34,250 nt of DNA from Aquisalinus sp. (GCA_022763115.1 JALEGJ010000151.1:1-34250), one strand, 5' to 3'. Numbered from the stretch's first letter, positions 19,379 through 27,051 are shown. Translations and numbers: made by a program. The notes: generated by a model from the sequence alone, not told the origin.

Positions 19379-20409
19379 GCTGAAATCTCCTTAAGAAAAT
19401 TATGCAGATACGGATTGATGGCCTGTGACTCTTTCAGGAAAGCATCATGGCCGTAGACAGATGAAATGGCGACGAGCTCGGACAGGCCTGCATAGCGTCG
19501 TTGCAGCTCGGCAATATCGGCAAGCGGCACAAGCCTGTCTGACAAAGCTCCAATGAAGAGGGCCGGTACAGTGATGTTCTCCGGCTGCTCTTGATGACGA
19601 TCAATCGCTTCTGACAAGGTGAGATAACGCGCAGGCGTCACTTCAGCCGAGTACTGCTCACCTCTGGCCTCAAGATAAGCCCCGACATTCGCCTGACTTT
19701 CCAGGTCAAGGTCAAAACGGCCAGCAAACTCCTCCGGGGCGCGATAGGTGGTCATGGCAAGCTGCCGTGCAAGCGCAACACCTTCTTCCTGACGCCCTGC
19801 AGAACGGGCGAGAGAGATGATCCGGCGCTGCACCAGCCGCCAGGCCTGTGCCATCGGGTTGGTTTCGTGTGCAGCACAAAGCACTGCCAGAAGCTCTACC
19901 TTATGCGCGAAAAGGCGCGCGTAACTCAGACCGATCATGCCACCAAAGGATGCGCCAATGAAAGCATACAGCTCCTCAATACCTGCGCTTAGCAGCGCCG
20001 TATCGATCAGTTTGGCGAAATCTTCAGGACACAGAGAGGTTTCGCCTGCCAGGGATGCAGGCGGATAGTCCACGCCGATGACACAAAACCGTCCCAGGTC
20101 AATCCCGCCGCCCGTACGGACAACGTTGCTCCACCAACCTTCTGGCTCCCCTTCACCAGAAGCAACAAACCGCGAGGCAGAAATACCCCCAAGAACAACA
20201 ACCTTCGGCCCCGCAAGGTTTCCCTGAAATCGAACCCGAACTTCTTCACCAGGCAATGCACCGCCATATTTTCCGCGCCATGTTTCCGGAATGTCGAAAA
20301 CATGCTCCACGGGGCCACACATTGACTGCAACCTCAATGGAGATTGATACGCAAATACACTCCCCTCATCTGGATCACGTTGCTCAAAAATAGCGGCAGC
20401 ACAGGCCAT
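19375..20409 (-). CDS. metX: Homoserine O-acyltransferase, MetX type
   Basis: MetX-type alpha/beta hydrolases activate homoserine with acetyl- or succinyl-CoA as the first committed step to methionine. The 344-residue protein has the nucleophile elbow GASFGGMIGLSYA (Ser near 153), GALSDRLVPL with the catalytic Asp, and YGHDAFL with the catalytic His. GGISASRF and RFCVIGVDYPP are other typical segments. Acetyl versus succinyl specificity cannot be assigned. I chose the ATG at 20409, which has GAGGAG 7 bases upstream; a TTG five codons earlier overlaps that site. The first gene of a metX-metB operon, it has a 160-base leader holding a SAM-II riboswitch. Confidence 0.92.
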   Translation of the reverse strand: MACAAAIFEQRDPDEGSVFAYQSPLRLQSMCGPVEHVFDIPETWRGKYGGALPGEEVRVRFQGNLAGPKVVVLGGISASRFVASGEGEPEGWWSNVVRTGGGIDLGRFCVIGVDYPPASLAGETSLCPEDFAKLIDTALLSAGIEELYAFIGASFGGMIGLSYARLFAHKVELLAVLCAAHETNPMAQAWRLVQRRIISLARSAGRQEEGVALARQLAMTTYRAPEEFAGRFDLDLESQANVGAYLEARGEQYSAEVTPARYLTLSEAIDRHQEQPENITVPALFIGALSDRLVPLADIAELQRRYAGLSELVAISSVYGHDAFLKESQAINPYLHNFLKEISA

Positions 20410-20509
20410 GAAAATGCTCCTCAATAAGCCGGATTGTCTCGACGCATTGGGAACACGAAATAAATGAGGGAACGGCGCTTATCACACAGGCATAGGCCTG
20501 CTTTCTTGC

Positions 20510-20570
20510 ACCTCTCCGCTTTAGCTACATTTATTCCGCGCCTGCAAGCTGAAGAGGTCAAATCGGCGCT
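20510..20570 (-). promoter_or_regulatory. SAM-II riboswitch upstream of metX
   Basis: The leftward leader has the SAM-II layout. P1 pairs GCGCC (20569-20565) with GGCGC (20542-20538). The conserved core AAATGTAGCTAAA follows at 20532-20520. The loop segment ACCTCT (20558-20553) pairs with AGAGGT (20515-20510) to form the pseudoknot. SAM binding would stabilise it and lower metX-metB expression. SAM-II is typical of alphaproteobacterial methionine genes. Confidence 0.93.
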
Positions 20571-20577
20571 TGAAGCT

Positions 20578-20606
20578 GGTTAGCGCTGCAGATGATGTGT
20601 TGTCAA
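20578..20606 (-). promoter_or_regulatory. metX-metB promoter
   Basis: TTGACA (20606-20601) is followed after 17 bases by CTAACC (20583-20578), a consensus -35 with a poor -10. The start would fall near 20571, so the RNA would begin directly with the SAM-II aptamer, which supports both calls. Confidence 0.6.
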
Positions 20607-20693
20607 CATTAAATATCTTCCAACTCGGGCTGGCTGGAATTTTCAGCCAAGATAACCTGCAGGAGCCTCCTGCATCAGAACAACTTGCACGGC

Positions 20694-20738
20694 TTGACAA
20701 AGCCATAATATGTAACTAGATAGTTACATATTATGGCT
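20694..20738 (+). promoter_or_regulatory. Promoter and 38-bp palindromic operator over the start codon of the ArsR-type gene
   Basis: TTGACA (20694-20699) and TAGATA (20717-20722) are 17 bases apart. An 18-bp perfect inverted repeat (20701-20718 and 20721-20738; arms start AGCCATAATATG and end CATATTATGGCT) with a 2-base centre covers the -10, the start site and the ATG at 20733. The mRNA would have a 0-4 base leader. This is a natural autorepressor site for the ArsR-family product. Confidence 0.85.
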
Positions 20739-21074
20739 GAAGATGCTGAAACTGATAAAGTATTCCAGGCCCTGGCAAACACAGCGAGGCGGGAGATGCT
20801 TGATATTATCCGTATAGAACCCGGTATTTCTGTTGGTGCTCTGGCCAGATCTTTTGATTTCACGCGGATCGCCGTCATGAAGCACCTTGCCGTTCTTGAA
20901 GAGGCTGATCTGGTCATTTCGGAAAAGAACGGCCGAACGCGCAATTTATATATAAACATCATACCCATACAGATCATATATGATCGCTGGGCAGATAAAT
21001 ACAGCAGTTACTGGGGTAGCAAGCTGACACAGATAAAATATCTGTCCGAAGCAAAAACCAACAAGGAAAAGTAA
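20733..21074 (+). CDS. ArsR-family winged-helix transcriptional regulator
   Basis: The 113-residue protein has an ArsR-type winged helix: KVFQALANTARREMLDII, then GISVGALARSFDFTRIAVMKHLAVLEEADLV, where the recognition helix lies near residues 42-58, and the wing SEKNGRTRNLYI. It lacks the cysteine and histidine sets of metal-sensing ArsR/SmtB proteins and belongs to the branch that accompanies SRPBCC (AHSA1-like) genes. It probably represses its own operon through the 38-bp palindrome over its start. The stop is 2 bases before the SRPBCC gene. The inducer is unknown. Confidence 0.9.
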   Translation: MAEDAETDKVFQALANTARREMLDIIRIEPGISVGALARSFDFTRIAVMKHLAVLEEADLVISEKNGRTRNLYINIIPIQIIYDRWADKYSSYWGSKLTQIKYLSEAKTNKEK

Positions 21075-21076
21075 AA

Positions 21077-21601
21077 ATGGCTGAAAGCAACAAGCAAATC
21101 TACAAGGTCGTTATCAACGCACCAATTGAAAAGGTCTGGTCGGAACTCGTGAATACAACTTCACCAAGACCGTTTTTCTACGGCGCTGTATGTGACACGC
21201 CCGGCCTTGCTCCGGGCGCACCTTATCGCATGATCTCGAAGGACGGGAAAAACGTGTTTGTGGTCGGCGAAGTAACAGAATTTGACCCTCCCCATCGATA
21301 TGCGCACACTTTCAAATTTACGACGACGGATGACGCACCCTGCAAGGTGACATATACACTGAAGGAGATTGAGGGCGGGGTTGAGTTCTGCCTCATCACC
21401 GAAAATGTTCCGGTCGGTACGAAAACCGAGAAATCCATGGCCTCTGGCGGCAAATGGATTACTGAAAACCTCAAGAAATACTTGGAAACCGGCAAACCAA
21501 CCTTCGGGGCACAAATGATGCTGGGTATGATGTCTCTCATGTCCGGTATGGCACCAAAGGTCACCAGGCAGGAAAACTGGCCACTCGGAAAACATCAGTA
21601 A
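21077..21601 (+). CDS. SRPBCC (AHSA1-like) domain protein
   Basis: The 174-residue protein has the START-like/AHSA1 fold that holds hydrophobic ligands: YKVVINAPIEKVWSEL at the start, then PYRMISKDGKNVFVVGEVTEFDPPHRYAHTF and KVTYTLKEIEGGVEFCLI, the usual strands before the long C-terminal helix. The last 30 residues (FGAQMMLGMMSLMSGM) are methionine-rich and may extend the helix. It is the second gene of an ArsR-SRPBCC-DUF4287 operon with AAGGA 9 bases before the ATG. The pairing of ArsR regulators with SRPBCC proteins is common; the ligand is unknown. Confidence 0.88.
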   Translation: MAESNKQIYKVVINAPIEKVWSELVNTTSPRPFFYGAVCDTPGLAPGAPYRMISKDGKNVFVVGEVTEFDPPHRYAHTFKFTTTDDAPCKVTYTLKEIEGGVEFCLITENVPVGTKTEKSMASGGKWITENLKKYLETGKPTFGAQMMLGMMSLMSGMAPKVTRQENWPLGKHQ

Positions 21602-21613
21602 AGGGAGGGAAAA

Positions 21614-22186
21614 ATGCCACAATCACCTGAAGAAATGGCCGCAGCGATGATTGCCAACATGAAGGAAAAAACCGGCAAGACGCTGGAGGAGTGGATCAGT
21701 ATCTCTAAAAAGGCCGGGCATGAGAAACATGGCGTGCTGGTGAAATTCCTGAAAACAGATCATGGCATGACACACGGCTTTGCCAATCTCGTCGCACACA
21801 AAACGCTAAAGAGTGATGCGGGCAGTGCCACAGAGGGTGGCGAAGATCTTGTGGCCACGCAATATGCCGGGGCTAAAGCCGGACTGAAACCAATATACGA
21901 CACGCTGAGCACTGCGCTCATGGCGTTTGGACCAGATGTCGAGCTGGCTGCGAAAAAGTCTTATGTCAGTGCCCGGCGGAAAAAGCAGTTTGCCATCATC
22001 CAGCCCTCAACAAAAACGCGATTGGACCTCGGTATAAACCTGAAAGGTCAGGGCCCGACTGACAGGCTCGAACTTTCCGGCAGCTTCAACAGCATGGTCT
22101 CACATCGCATACGCTTGACGGCAGAAAGTGATGTGGATGATGAAGTACTGAAATGGCTCGAGCAAGCCTATCAGGCTGCTGTATAA
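21614..22186 (+). CDS. DUF4287 and DUF5655 domain protein
   Basis: The 190-residue protein joins a DUF4287 domain (residues about 3-65: SPEEMAAAMIANMKEKTGKT, then EEWISISKKAG and LVKFLKTDHGMTHGFANLVA) with a DUF5655-type domain (about 85-188: LKPIYDTLSTALMAFGPDVE, then KSYVSARRKKQFAIIQPST). Neither has an established reaction. A strong ribosome site (AGGGAGG) lies 5 bases before the ATG, so the protein may be made in good amounts. Its stop abuts the stop of the convergent GNAT gene. The shared operon with an SRPBCC protein suggests a role in handling a small organic ligand, but this is inference. Confidence 0.85.
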   Translation: MPQSPEEMAAAMIANMKEKTGKTLEEWISISKKAGHEKHGVLVKFLKTDHGMTHGFANLVAHKTLKSDAGSATEGGEDLVATQYAGAKAGLKPIYDTLSTALMAFGPDVELAAKKSYVSARRKKQFAIIQPSTKTRLDLGINLKGQGPTDRLELSGSFNSMVSHRIRLTAESDVDDEVLKWLEQAYQAAV

Positions 22187-22687
22187 TCAGGTTTCATCAG
22201 CACCAAGACGGGAAAAGGCTGATGCATATTCAGCAACTCCCCCACTCTCGTCGGGAAAGTTCTCTGCAAGTTCAAGGGCCATAAAATATGGTCCGGCATA
22301 AGGCGAAGAAAAACCTGCAGCTGTTTCGGCGGCAAAGCCGAACCGATTATAATAGGCAGGCTCGCCGAGAAGAAAGATACGCTCCCAACTATTATCCTGT
22401 GCCCGCTTTATCCCTTCACGCATCAGCGCAGAGCCGACCCCTTGCCGCTGAAACGTCGGCAAAACAGAGATGGGCGCGAGCCCCAGAGCTGTCTCGGGCG
22501 AGATCATACGTGATAATACGATATGCCCGACCACCTGTCGGTCCAGTTCGGCAACCAGAGCAATTTCAATGTCACCATCTGTGCGCAGCATATCGACAAG
22601 ATGTGCTTCATCCGGTTGACCGAATGCGTCCGTCACAACCGACTTTATAGCCTCATGGTCACTCTGCTGCTCTTTCCGAATAATCAT
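22187..22687 (-). CDS. GNAT family N-acetyltransferase (YhbS-like)
   Basis: The 166-residue protein is a GNAT acyl-CoA transferase. The acetyl-CoA loop is LPTFQRQGVGSALMREGIKRA (cut to its core QRQGVG, about residues 83-88), preceded by LGLAPISVLP and followed by FLLGEPAYYNRFGF, the pattern of the YhbS-like branch. The substrate is unknown. Its ATG overlaps the stop of the second GNAT gene (22687-22684), so the two are translationally coupled. Confidence 0.85.
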   Translation of the reverse strand: MIIRKEQQSDHEAIKSVVTDAFGQPDEAHLVDMLRTDGDIEIALVAELDRQVVGHIVLSRMISPETALGLAPISVLPTFQRQGVGSALMREGIKRAQDNSWERIFLLGEPAYYNRFGFAAETAAGFSSPYAGPYFMALELAENFPDESGGVAEYASAFSRLGADET

Positions 22688-23163
22688 GACGCATCCCCTT
22701 CATAATAAAGTATTTTCTTCATACCGCTGTGACTGTTTTCAAAACCCAGACTTTCGTAAAAACGAATGGCATCAAGGCGCGTATTATCACTTGTCAGTTG
22801 CACAAGCCCGCATTTACGATTCTTGCATTGAGTTATTGCCCATTGCAAAAACTTCGTCCCCAGTTGGCTTCCACGACTTGCTGATGCAATACGCACACTC
22901 TCAATCTGACCACGCCACATACCCATGCGTGAAAGACCAGGAATGAACGATAACTGAAGACACCCTTCGACTGCGCCTTCAAAGTCAGCAACAGCCAGTA
23001 ACTGATTGGGGTCAGCCATGATTGCCCTGAACGCCTGCTGATAAACCGTATCTGGTGGTATGGTAACTTTCTCACGAGTAGAGCCAAGCTCATCATCCGC
23101 AAGAAGCGATATTATTACGGGCAGATCTTCCGGAACAGCCTGTCTGAATATATGTGAACTCAT
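22684..23163 (-). CDS. GNAT family N-acetyltransferase
   Basis: This 159-residue protein is a second GNAT enzyme: IFRQAVPEDLPVIISLLADDE at the start (domain beginning), a core IESVRIASASRGSQLGTKFL where the CoA loop SRGSQLG sits near residues 100-106, and VQLTSDNTRLDAIRFYESLGF, the typical C-terminal motif. I chose the ATG at 23163 (MSSHIF) with GAGAG 8 bases upstream; a GTG 14 codons earlier is possible. It is the first gene of a two-GNAT operon that diverges from the DoxX-like gene. The substrate is unknown. Confidence 0.82.
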   Translation of the reverse strand: MSSHIFRQAVPEDLPVIISLLADDELGSTREKVTIPPDTVYQQAFRAIMADPNQLLAVADFEGAVEGCLQLSFIPGLSRMGMWRGQIESVRIASASRGSQLGTKFLQWAITQCKNRKCGLVQLTSDNTRLDAIRFYESLGFENSHSGMKKILYYEGDAS

Positions 23164-23229
23164 TCCTTTTCTCTCATCACGCCAGAAAACTTCAACTTCG
23201 CTCACATTCAGGTGTGAGATACTATCATT

Positions 23230-23247
23230 ATACAGCGCTTGCTGTAT
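23230..23247. repeat. 7-bp inverted repeat in the GNAT-DoxX divergent promoter region
   Basis: ATACAGC and GCTGTAT form a perfect inverted repeat with a 4-base centre, midway between the two divergent genes. Its place suits an operator controlling one or both. Confidence 0.4.
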
Positions 23248-23271
23248 GGCGGGTCCAAAGGAGACCTGCTC

Positions 23272-23688
23272 ATGACCAATACGAATCTGAAATTATCACT
23301 CTTTGCCATACGTCTATCACTGGTTTTTTTCTTTGCCATCTGGGCCATTGAAAAATTCATCAAGCCGGAAGTGACCGTTGCAATCTGGAAGGCTTTCTAT
23401 CTCGTCGAAAATCTGCCACTTGAAGCATCTTACGCTATCGGGCTTGTCCAGAGCATTGCTGTCTTGTGCCTGCTGCTGGGTATTGCAAAATTCTGGTCAT
23501 ACGGTTTTTTTCTTGTCATCCATGGCGTTGGGACACTCCTGACTTATGAACGCTTGCTTGACCCGTACACAGGCTCAAACCATCTTTTTGCCGCCGCTGT
23601 TCCCGTTCTGGGGGCGCTACTCGCCCTGTTCCTACTCCGTCATGAGGACACGCTCTTCACCCTGGGCAAGAAAAGCAATGCCTCTTAA
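23272..23688 (+). CDS. DoxX-like integral membrane protein
   Basis: The 138-residue product has four hydrophobic segments (about residues 8-28, 45-70, 72-95 and 105-128) and the DoxX-type pattern FFAIWAIEKFIKPE near the start. DoxX relatives are small four-helix membrane proteins, some tied to quinone or redox functions, but the role here is unknown. I chose the ATG at 23272 (MTNTNLKL), which has GGAG about 9 bases upstream; a TTG at 23239 is weaker. The stop overlaps the convergent SnoaL-like gene by 4 bases. Confidence 0.72.
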   Translation: MTNTNLKLSLFAIRLSLVFFFAIWAIEKFIKPEVTVAIWKAFYLVENLPLEASYAIGLVQSIAVLCLLLGIAKFWSYGFFLVIHGVGTLLTYERLLDPYTGSNHLFAAAVPVLGALLALFLLRHEDTLFTLGKKSNAS

Positions 23689-24134
23689 GGTTTCGAGCTG
23701 ACCGCCGCAAAATACCATACCCGGCGGATCAGGCCATCTTCCAGTTGATATACAACGGTTGCTGACTGGCGGCGGTTCTGACCTGCCGCCGTCTGCCAGG
23801 ACACGGTTTCAACACCACTGACAAAATTGCCGTTGACAGCAAAGCGGGTCATCTCGCTTTGTCCATTATAGCCACTCGCAAAATATGCCGTGATGCCTTC
23901 CACCATGGCACTCTTACCGGAAAAGGAAATGCTCTGTGTAGAGCCAGAAATATCGATCCACTCTATGTCCGTATGCATCATGGTGGATATCTGCTCGATA
24001 TCCCTGTCATTGAAGGCTTGTACATAAGCCATAACAATATGCGACTGTGATGCCTGCTCAGGCGCGGGCATAAATGCCGACAGCGACAGGGAGAGCGCGA
24101 GAATAAGTGGCAAAAACCTGTTTCTACGAAGCAT
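23685..24134 (-). CDS. Exported SnoaL/NTF2-like protein
   Basis: The 149-residue product has a signal peptide (RRNRFLPLILALSLSLSAF, cut near residue 25-30) and an NTF2-like fold: YVQAFNDRDIEQISTMMHTDIEW, then a strand-rich part ending VVYQLEDGLIRRVWYF. Such domains are either enzymes (SnoaL cyclases, isomerases) or ligand binders; no catalytic set is obvious. The ATG at 24134 has AAAGGA 8 bases upstream. It is the last gene of the flavoprotein-IscU-yidD operon, 16 bases after yidD. Confidence 0.78.
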   Translation of the reverse strand: MLRRNRFLPLILALSLSLSAFMPAPEQASQSHIVMAYVQAFNDRDIEQISTMMHTDIEWIDISGSTQSISFSGKSAMVEGITAYFASGYNGQSEMTRFAVNGNFVSGVETVSWQTAAGQNRRQSATVVYQLEDGLIRRVWYFAAVSSKP

Positions 24135-24150
24135 GTCGTTATTCCTTTCT

Positions 24151-24456
24151 CTATCTCTCTCGCCACGACCAGTCACCGTAGCGCCAGGGCTGCCAGCGAT
24201 GGTTCGGCAATTCCTCCGGTACCGGATCAAACCCATGACTGCCAAGAGGGTGGCAACGCATGAGGCGGGCAAATGTCAGCCAGGAACCGCGCCAAAACCC
24301 ATGCTGACGGTAAGCGTCCATGGAATAATTCGAACATGAAGGTTCGTGGCGGCATCTTGTCCCCAGAGTATAGAAAACAACTGACAGCGTATGCTGATAA
24401 ACCCAGAGCAGCAGCATGGCAAAACGTGCCAGTAGGCCGGGCTTTTTTTGTGCCAT
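24151..24456 (-). CDS. yidD: Membrane protein insertion efficiency factor YidD
   Basis: YidD is a small amphipathic inner-membrane-associated protein that assists YidC-dependent insertion. The 101-residue product has the family pattern CRHEPSCSNYSMDAYRQHG, RLMRCHPLGSHGFDPVP and an N-terminal amphipathic/hydrophobic helix. It is normally next to rpmH, rnpA and yidC; here it follows the IscU-like gene, with its ATG overlapping that gene's stop by one base (TGATG). This separate, iron-sulfur-linked placement recurs in alphaproteobacteria as far as I know. Confidence 0.95.
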   Translation of the reverse strand: MAQKKPGLLARFAMLLLWVYQHTLSVVFYTLGTRCRHEPSCSNYSMDAYRQHGFWRGSWLTFARLMRCHPLGSHGFDPVPEELPNHRWQPWRYGDWSWRER

Positions 24457-24893
24457 CAGACTGAAGCCTCTTCAAGCTGATCCAGACAGGCAACCACTGC
24501 CTCGAACACCAGCATTGTTGACGCGTGTCGCGCCGGATAGTCGCGAATTGGCTCCAGTTTTTCCAATTCTGCCCATCGGGCAGCGGTTGGTGGGGGCCCC
24601 TCCTCTTTCAGCATCGAAAGCATCTCATCCCGCAATGCACGTAACTCCAGCGCTGTTGCGCCAATGATGTGTCGTGCGACAAGAGAAGCGGCTGCCTGCC
24701 CCAACGCGCAGGCCTTTGCCTCCACGGCAAATTCTGTGATTTTTCCTTCGCTCAGATTGAGGTCCACGGTGACTTCTGATCCGCAAACACGCGAGACTTT
24801 GGTGGCCGTCGCCTGCGGGGACTCAAGCCGCCCTGCTTCCGGAATGTTGCCTGCCGCTTCCAGCAAGGCGTTGGAATATACTTTTGCCAGCAT
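24456..24893 (-). CDS. IscU/NifU-like protein lacking part of the scaffold ligand set
   Basis: The 145-residue protein has the IscU/SufU fold used to assemble Fe-S clusters. Compared with IscU it keeps Cys37 (VCGSEVTVDL) and a second Cys at 62 (KACALGQAAAS), but the conserved Asp39 is Ser39, and the third Cys, normally after His105, is Ala124 after His123 (ARHASTM). So it may bind metal or a cluster differently, or act as an accessory. Homologues of this branch in alphaproteobacteria seem to share the CGS and RHxS forms. It starts at ATG 24893 with a weak ribosome site. It is followed by yidD and preceded by a 15-codon ORF. Confidence 0.85.
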   Translation of the reverse strand: MLAKVYSNALLEAAGNIPEAGRLESPQATATKVSRVCGSEVTVDLNLSEGKITEFAVEAKACALGQAAASLVARHIIGATALELRALRDEMLSMLKEEGPPPTAARWAELEKLEPIRDYPARHASTMLVFEAVVACLDQLEEASV

Positions 24894-24896
24894 GTC

Positions 24897-24944
24897 CTAG
24901 AGATAATCCTTCACGCCGCTAATCGCCAGCCCCGGATGGGTCAT
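24897..24944 (-). CDS. 15-codon ORF between the flavoprotein and IscU-like genes
   Basis: MTHPGLAISGVKDYL starts with an ATG that overlaps the flavoprotein stop (ATGA) and has a perfect GGAGG 6 bases upstream. It ends at a TAG that is followed, in the same frame and after one codon, by the IscU-like ATG. It may be a leader peptide that couples translation, or an N-terminal extension lost to a stop. Too short to judge as a protein. Confidence 0.35.
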   Translation of the reverse strand: MTHPGLAISGVKDYL

Positions 24945-26620
24945 GCTTCACCTCCAGTGATCTCACTTATCGCCTTGTGAATATCACTGACAACCACAGA
25001 CCCTTCCCCCACAGCACTGGCAACCCGTTTGACAGAACCGGCACGCACATCACCGACAGCGTAAATACGCGGCCAACTGGTCTCATACTGCGTTGGCAGA
25101 CGCTCAATATCCCAGCCGGCACGGACAAGATCGAGTCGCTCCAGCGCTGTTCCGGTTTTGATAAAGCCCTTCTCGTCACGCCGCACCCCTTCCGGCAGCC
25201 ACTGCGTAAATGGCGCTGCACCGACAAAGAGAAAGGCGAATGTTGCATCAATACGCTTCTCTTCATCACGGCAACTAACCGTTACGCCCGTCATTCGCAG
25301 ATTATCCAGGTCATCCGTGTCGGTACCATGCAGGGCAGAAATCTCTGTTTCCGGATGAAGATAGATATTGGGCATCTCCTCCAGCCGGCGCACCAGATAT
25401 TCCGACATGGTCTCCCGGATATCAGCGCGCCGATACATAACATGCACCTCTTCAGCTGTTTGCGAGAGAAACACAGCCCCCTGCCCGGCGGAATTGCCTG
25501 CCCCGACGATGGCCACTTTCGAGCCGTGGCAAAGTTGTGCCTCCATGGGTGAAGCTCCGTAATAGATGCCGCGCCCCTCAAATTCCTCCAGTCTGGCAAC
25601 AGGCAGGCGGCGATACTGGGCCCCACTTGCAATCACCACGGCTCTTGCACTCAGGCGGCGACCATCTTCCGTTGTCAGACAATAAATGCCATTCTCGCAC
25701 AATTCCAGATTGCTTGCCTTGGCAGGCGCTGCCATGCGCACACCGAACTTTTGCGCCTGAATGGCTGCGCGCTGTGCAAGCTCTGCCCCTGACACACCTG
25801 TCGGAAAGCCCAGATAATTTTCAATCTTGGAAGAGGTGCCTGCTTGCCCGCCGGGACCGTCGCAATCCAGTGTCAGAACGGAGAGCCCCTCAGAAGCTGC
25901 GTAAACTGAACTGGCAAGCCCGCCCGGGCCTGCCCCGACGACAATAACATCTGCCGCTGCACCGTCCGGCAACAGATCAAGACCAAATGCTTCAGCAAGA
26001 TCACTGACAGATGGTTTGGACAGGATACGCGATGACCCACGTATGACCACTGGCAGGTCATCTGTTGAAATGCCACGCGCCTCCATGATCCGACAGGCCA
26101 GTTCATCCTTGTCAGGATCAAGCCATGCGTGAGGCACAGTATGTTTATGCAGCAAATCCCGGGCAGCAAAAACTGTCCGATCATACGGCGTACCGATGAC
26201 GATCACAGCTTTATGGTCGGTGTCGCTTGCAAAAACCCGGCGCGCCGTGAAGGTGCGTACAAAGATGTCGGAGAGATGCGAATTTTCCACGAGCAACCGA
26301 TGAAATGCATCATAAGGGATGTGCAGCACTTCACCCGCGACGCCCATGGAAATGCGCGCTAGTGACGCGTGACCTGTCATGGATGACAGGTCACCGGCAA
26401 ACTGCCCCGGCTCCATCCAGCCAAGCCGCTTTTCGCCATCCGCCGTTGTGACGTGGATATGCGTCTCCCCCGAGACGGTCACGAGACAATCAAATTCCCG
26501 CTCTCCCTCGGAAACAAGAACCTCGCCCGCCTCGTGCGCGCGAACATCGCCATAGGCTTTCAGCTGGTCCAGTTCCTGATCGTTGAATGTGTAATTAACG
26601 TCTGCCGGAGGTGTAGACAT
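24941..26620 (-). CDS. cNMP-binding, thioredoxin-fold and thioredoxin-reductase-like flavoprotein lacking CxxC
   Basis: This 559-residue protein has three parts: a cyclic-nucleotide-binding-type domain (about 10-125, with GEVLVSEGEREFDCLVTVSG and FAGDLSSMTG), a thioredoxin/glutaredoxin-like domain without a CxxC (about 135-220), and a thioredoxin-reductase-like FAD/NAD(P)H domain from 225 (VIVVGAGPGGLASSVYAA, GPGGQAGTSSKIENYLGFP, VAIVGAGNSAGQGAVFL, IYAVGDVRAG). At the place of the TrxR CATC it reads GASPMEA, so the usual redox disulfide is missing. It likely oxidises NAD(P)H for another acceptor. I chose the ATG at 26620, with GGAG 9 bases upstream. First gene of a leftward operon. Confidence 0.9.
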   Translation of the reverse strand: MSTPPADVNYTFNDQELDQLKAYGDVRAHEAGEVLVSEGEREFDCLVTVSGETHIHVTTADGEKRLGWMEPGQFAGDLSSMTGHASLARISMGVAGEVLHIPYDAFHRLLVENSHLSDIFVRTFTARRVFASDTDHKAVIVIGTPYDRTVFAARDLLHKHTVPHAWLDPDKDELACRIMEARGISTDDLPVVIRGSSRILSKPSVSDLAEAFGLDLLPDGAAADVIVVGAGPGGLASSVYAASEGLSVLTLDCDGPGGQAGTSSKIENYLGFPTGVSGAELAQRAAIQAQKFGVRMAAPAKASNLELCENGIYCLTTEDGRRLSARAVVIASGAQYRRLPVARLEEFEGRGIYYGASPMEAQLCHGSKVAIVGAGNSAGQGAVFLSQTAEEVHVMYRRADIRETMSEYLVRRLEEMPNIYLHPETEISALHGTDTDDLDNLRMTGVTVSCRDEEKRIDATFAFLFVGAAPFTQWLPEGVRRDEKGFIKTGTALERLDLVRAGWDIERLPTQYETSWPRIYAVGDVRAGSVKRVASAVGEGSVVVSDIHKAISEITGGEA

Positions 26621-26835
26621 CCGAGGTCTCCCATTTCCATGATTATCCCACTCATTGGGTACTTGAAGGGCATAATAAGGCAACCCGGGAGGGGACCCAT
26701 AGATTTTTTATGACCCGGGCAAAAACCTGGAAGTAGTGTCAAATATCGTAGAATTTGTTTAGCAACTATCTGGCTGAGATTCAGGGAGAATCTTCGAACC
26801 TTATTTTCGAGGCTCTATCAGATTGGGAAGCATAT

Positions 26836-27018
26836 TTACAGCAGGTCATCATATGTAAGGTTCTCTTTCCAACAAGAGCCAACTAATTCCATATGGGAGA
26901 TTGTGCCTGCTAGCGCAGAGACAAGCGCTCTGTCCCTTGAAGAACTGCGCAAAAGTGCGTCGTCACTCATCACCATACCAAATTGATTTGTGGCGGCGCT
27001 TGCGAACCGTAGCGCCAT
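26836..27018 (-). CDS. Possible 60-residue hypothetical protein
   Basis: The frame runs MALRFASAATNQFGMVMSDD to ENLTYDDLL. Its C-terminal half (DRALVSALAGTISHMELV) reads like an amphipathic helix, which makes it somewhat more protein-like than most background frames. Only a weak GGAT precedes the ATG, and the start at 26970 is as good. It may be a gene remnant or chance. Confidence 0.22.
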   Translation of the reverse strand: MALRFASAATNQFGMVMSDDALLRSSSRDRALVSALAGTISHMELVGSCWKENLTYDDLL

Positions 27019-27051
27019 AGCTGATCCGAAGAATACTGTAACTTGCCCTGC

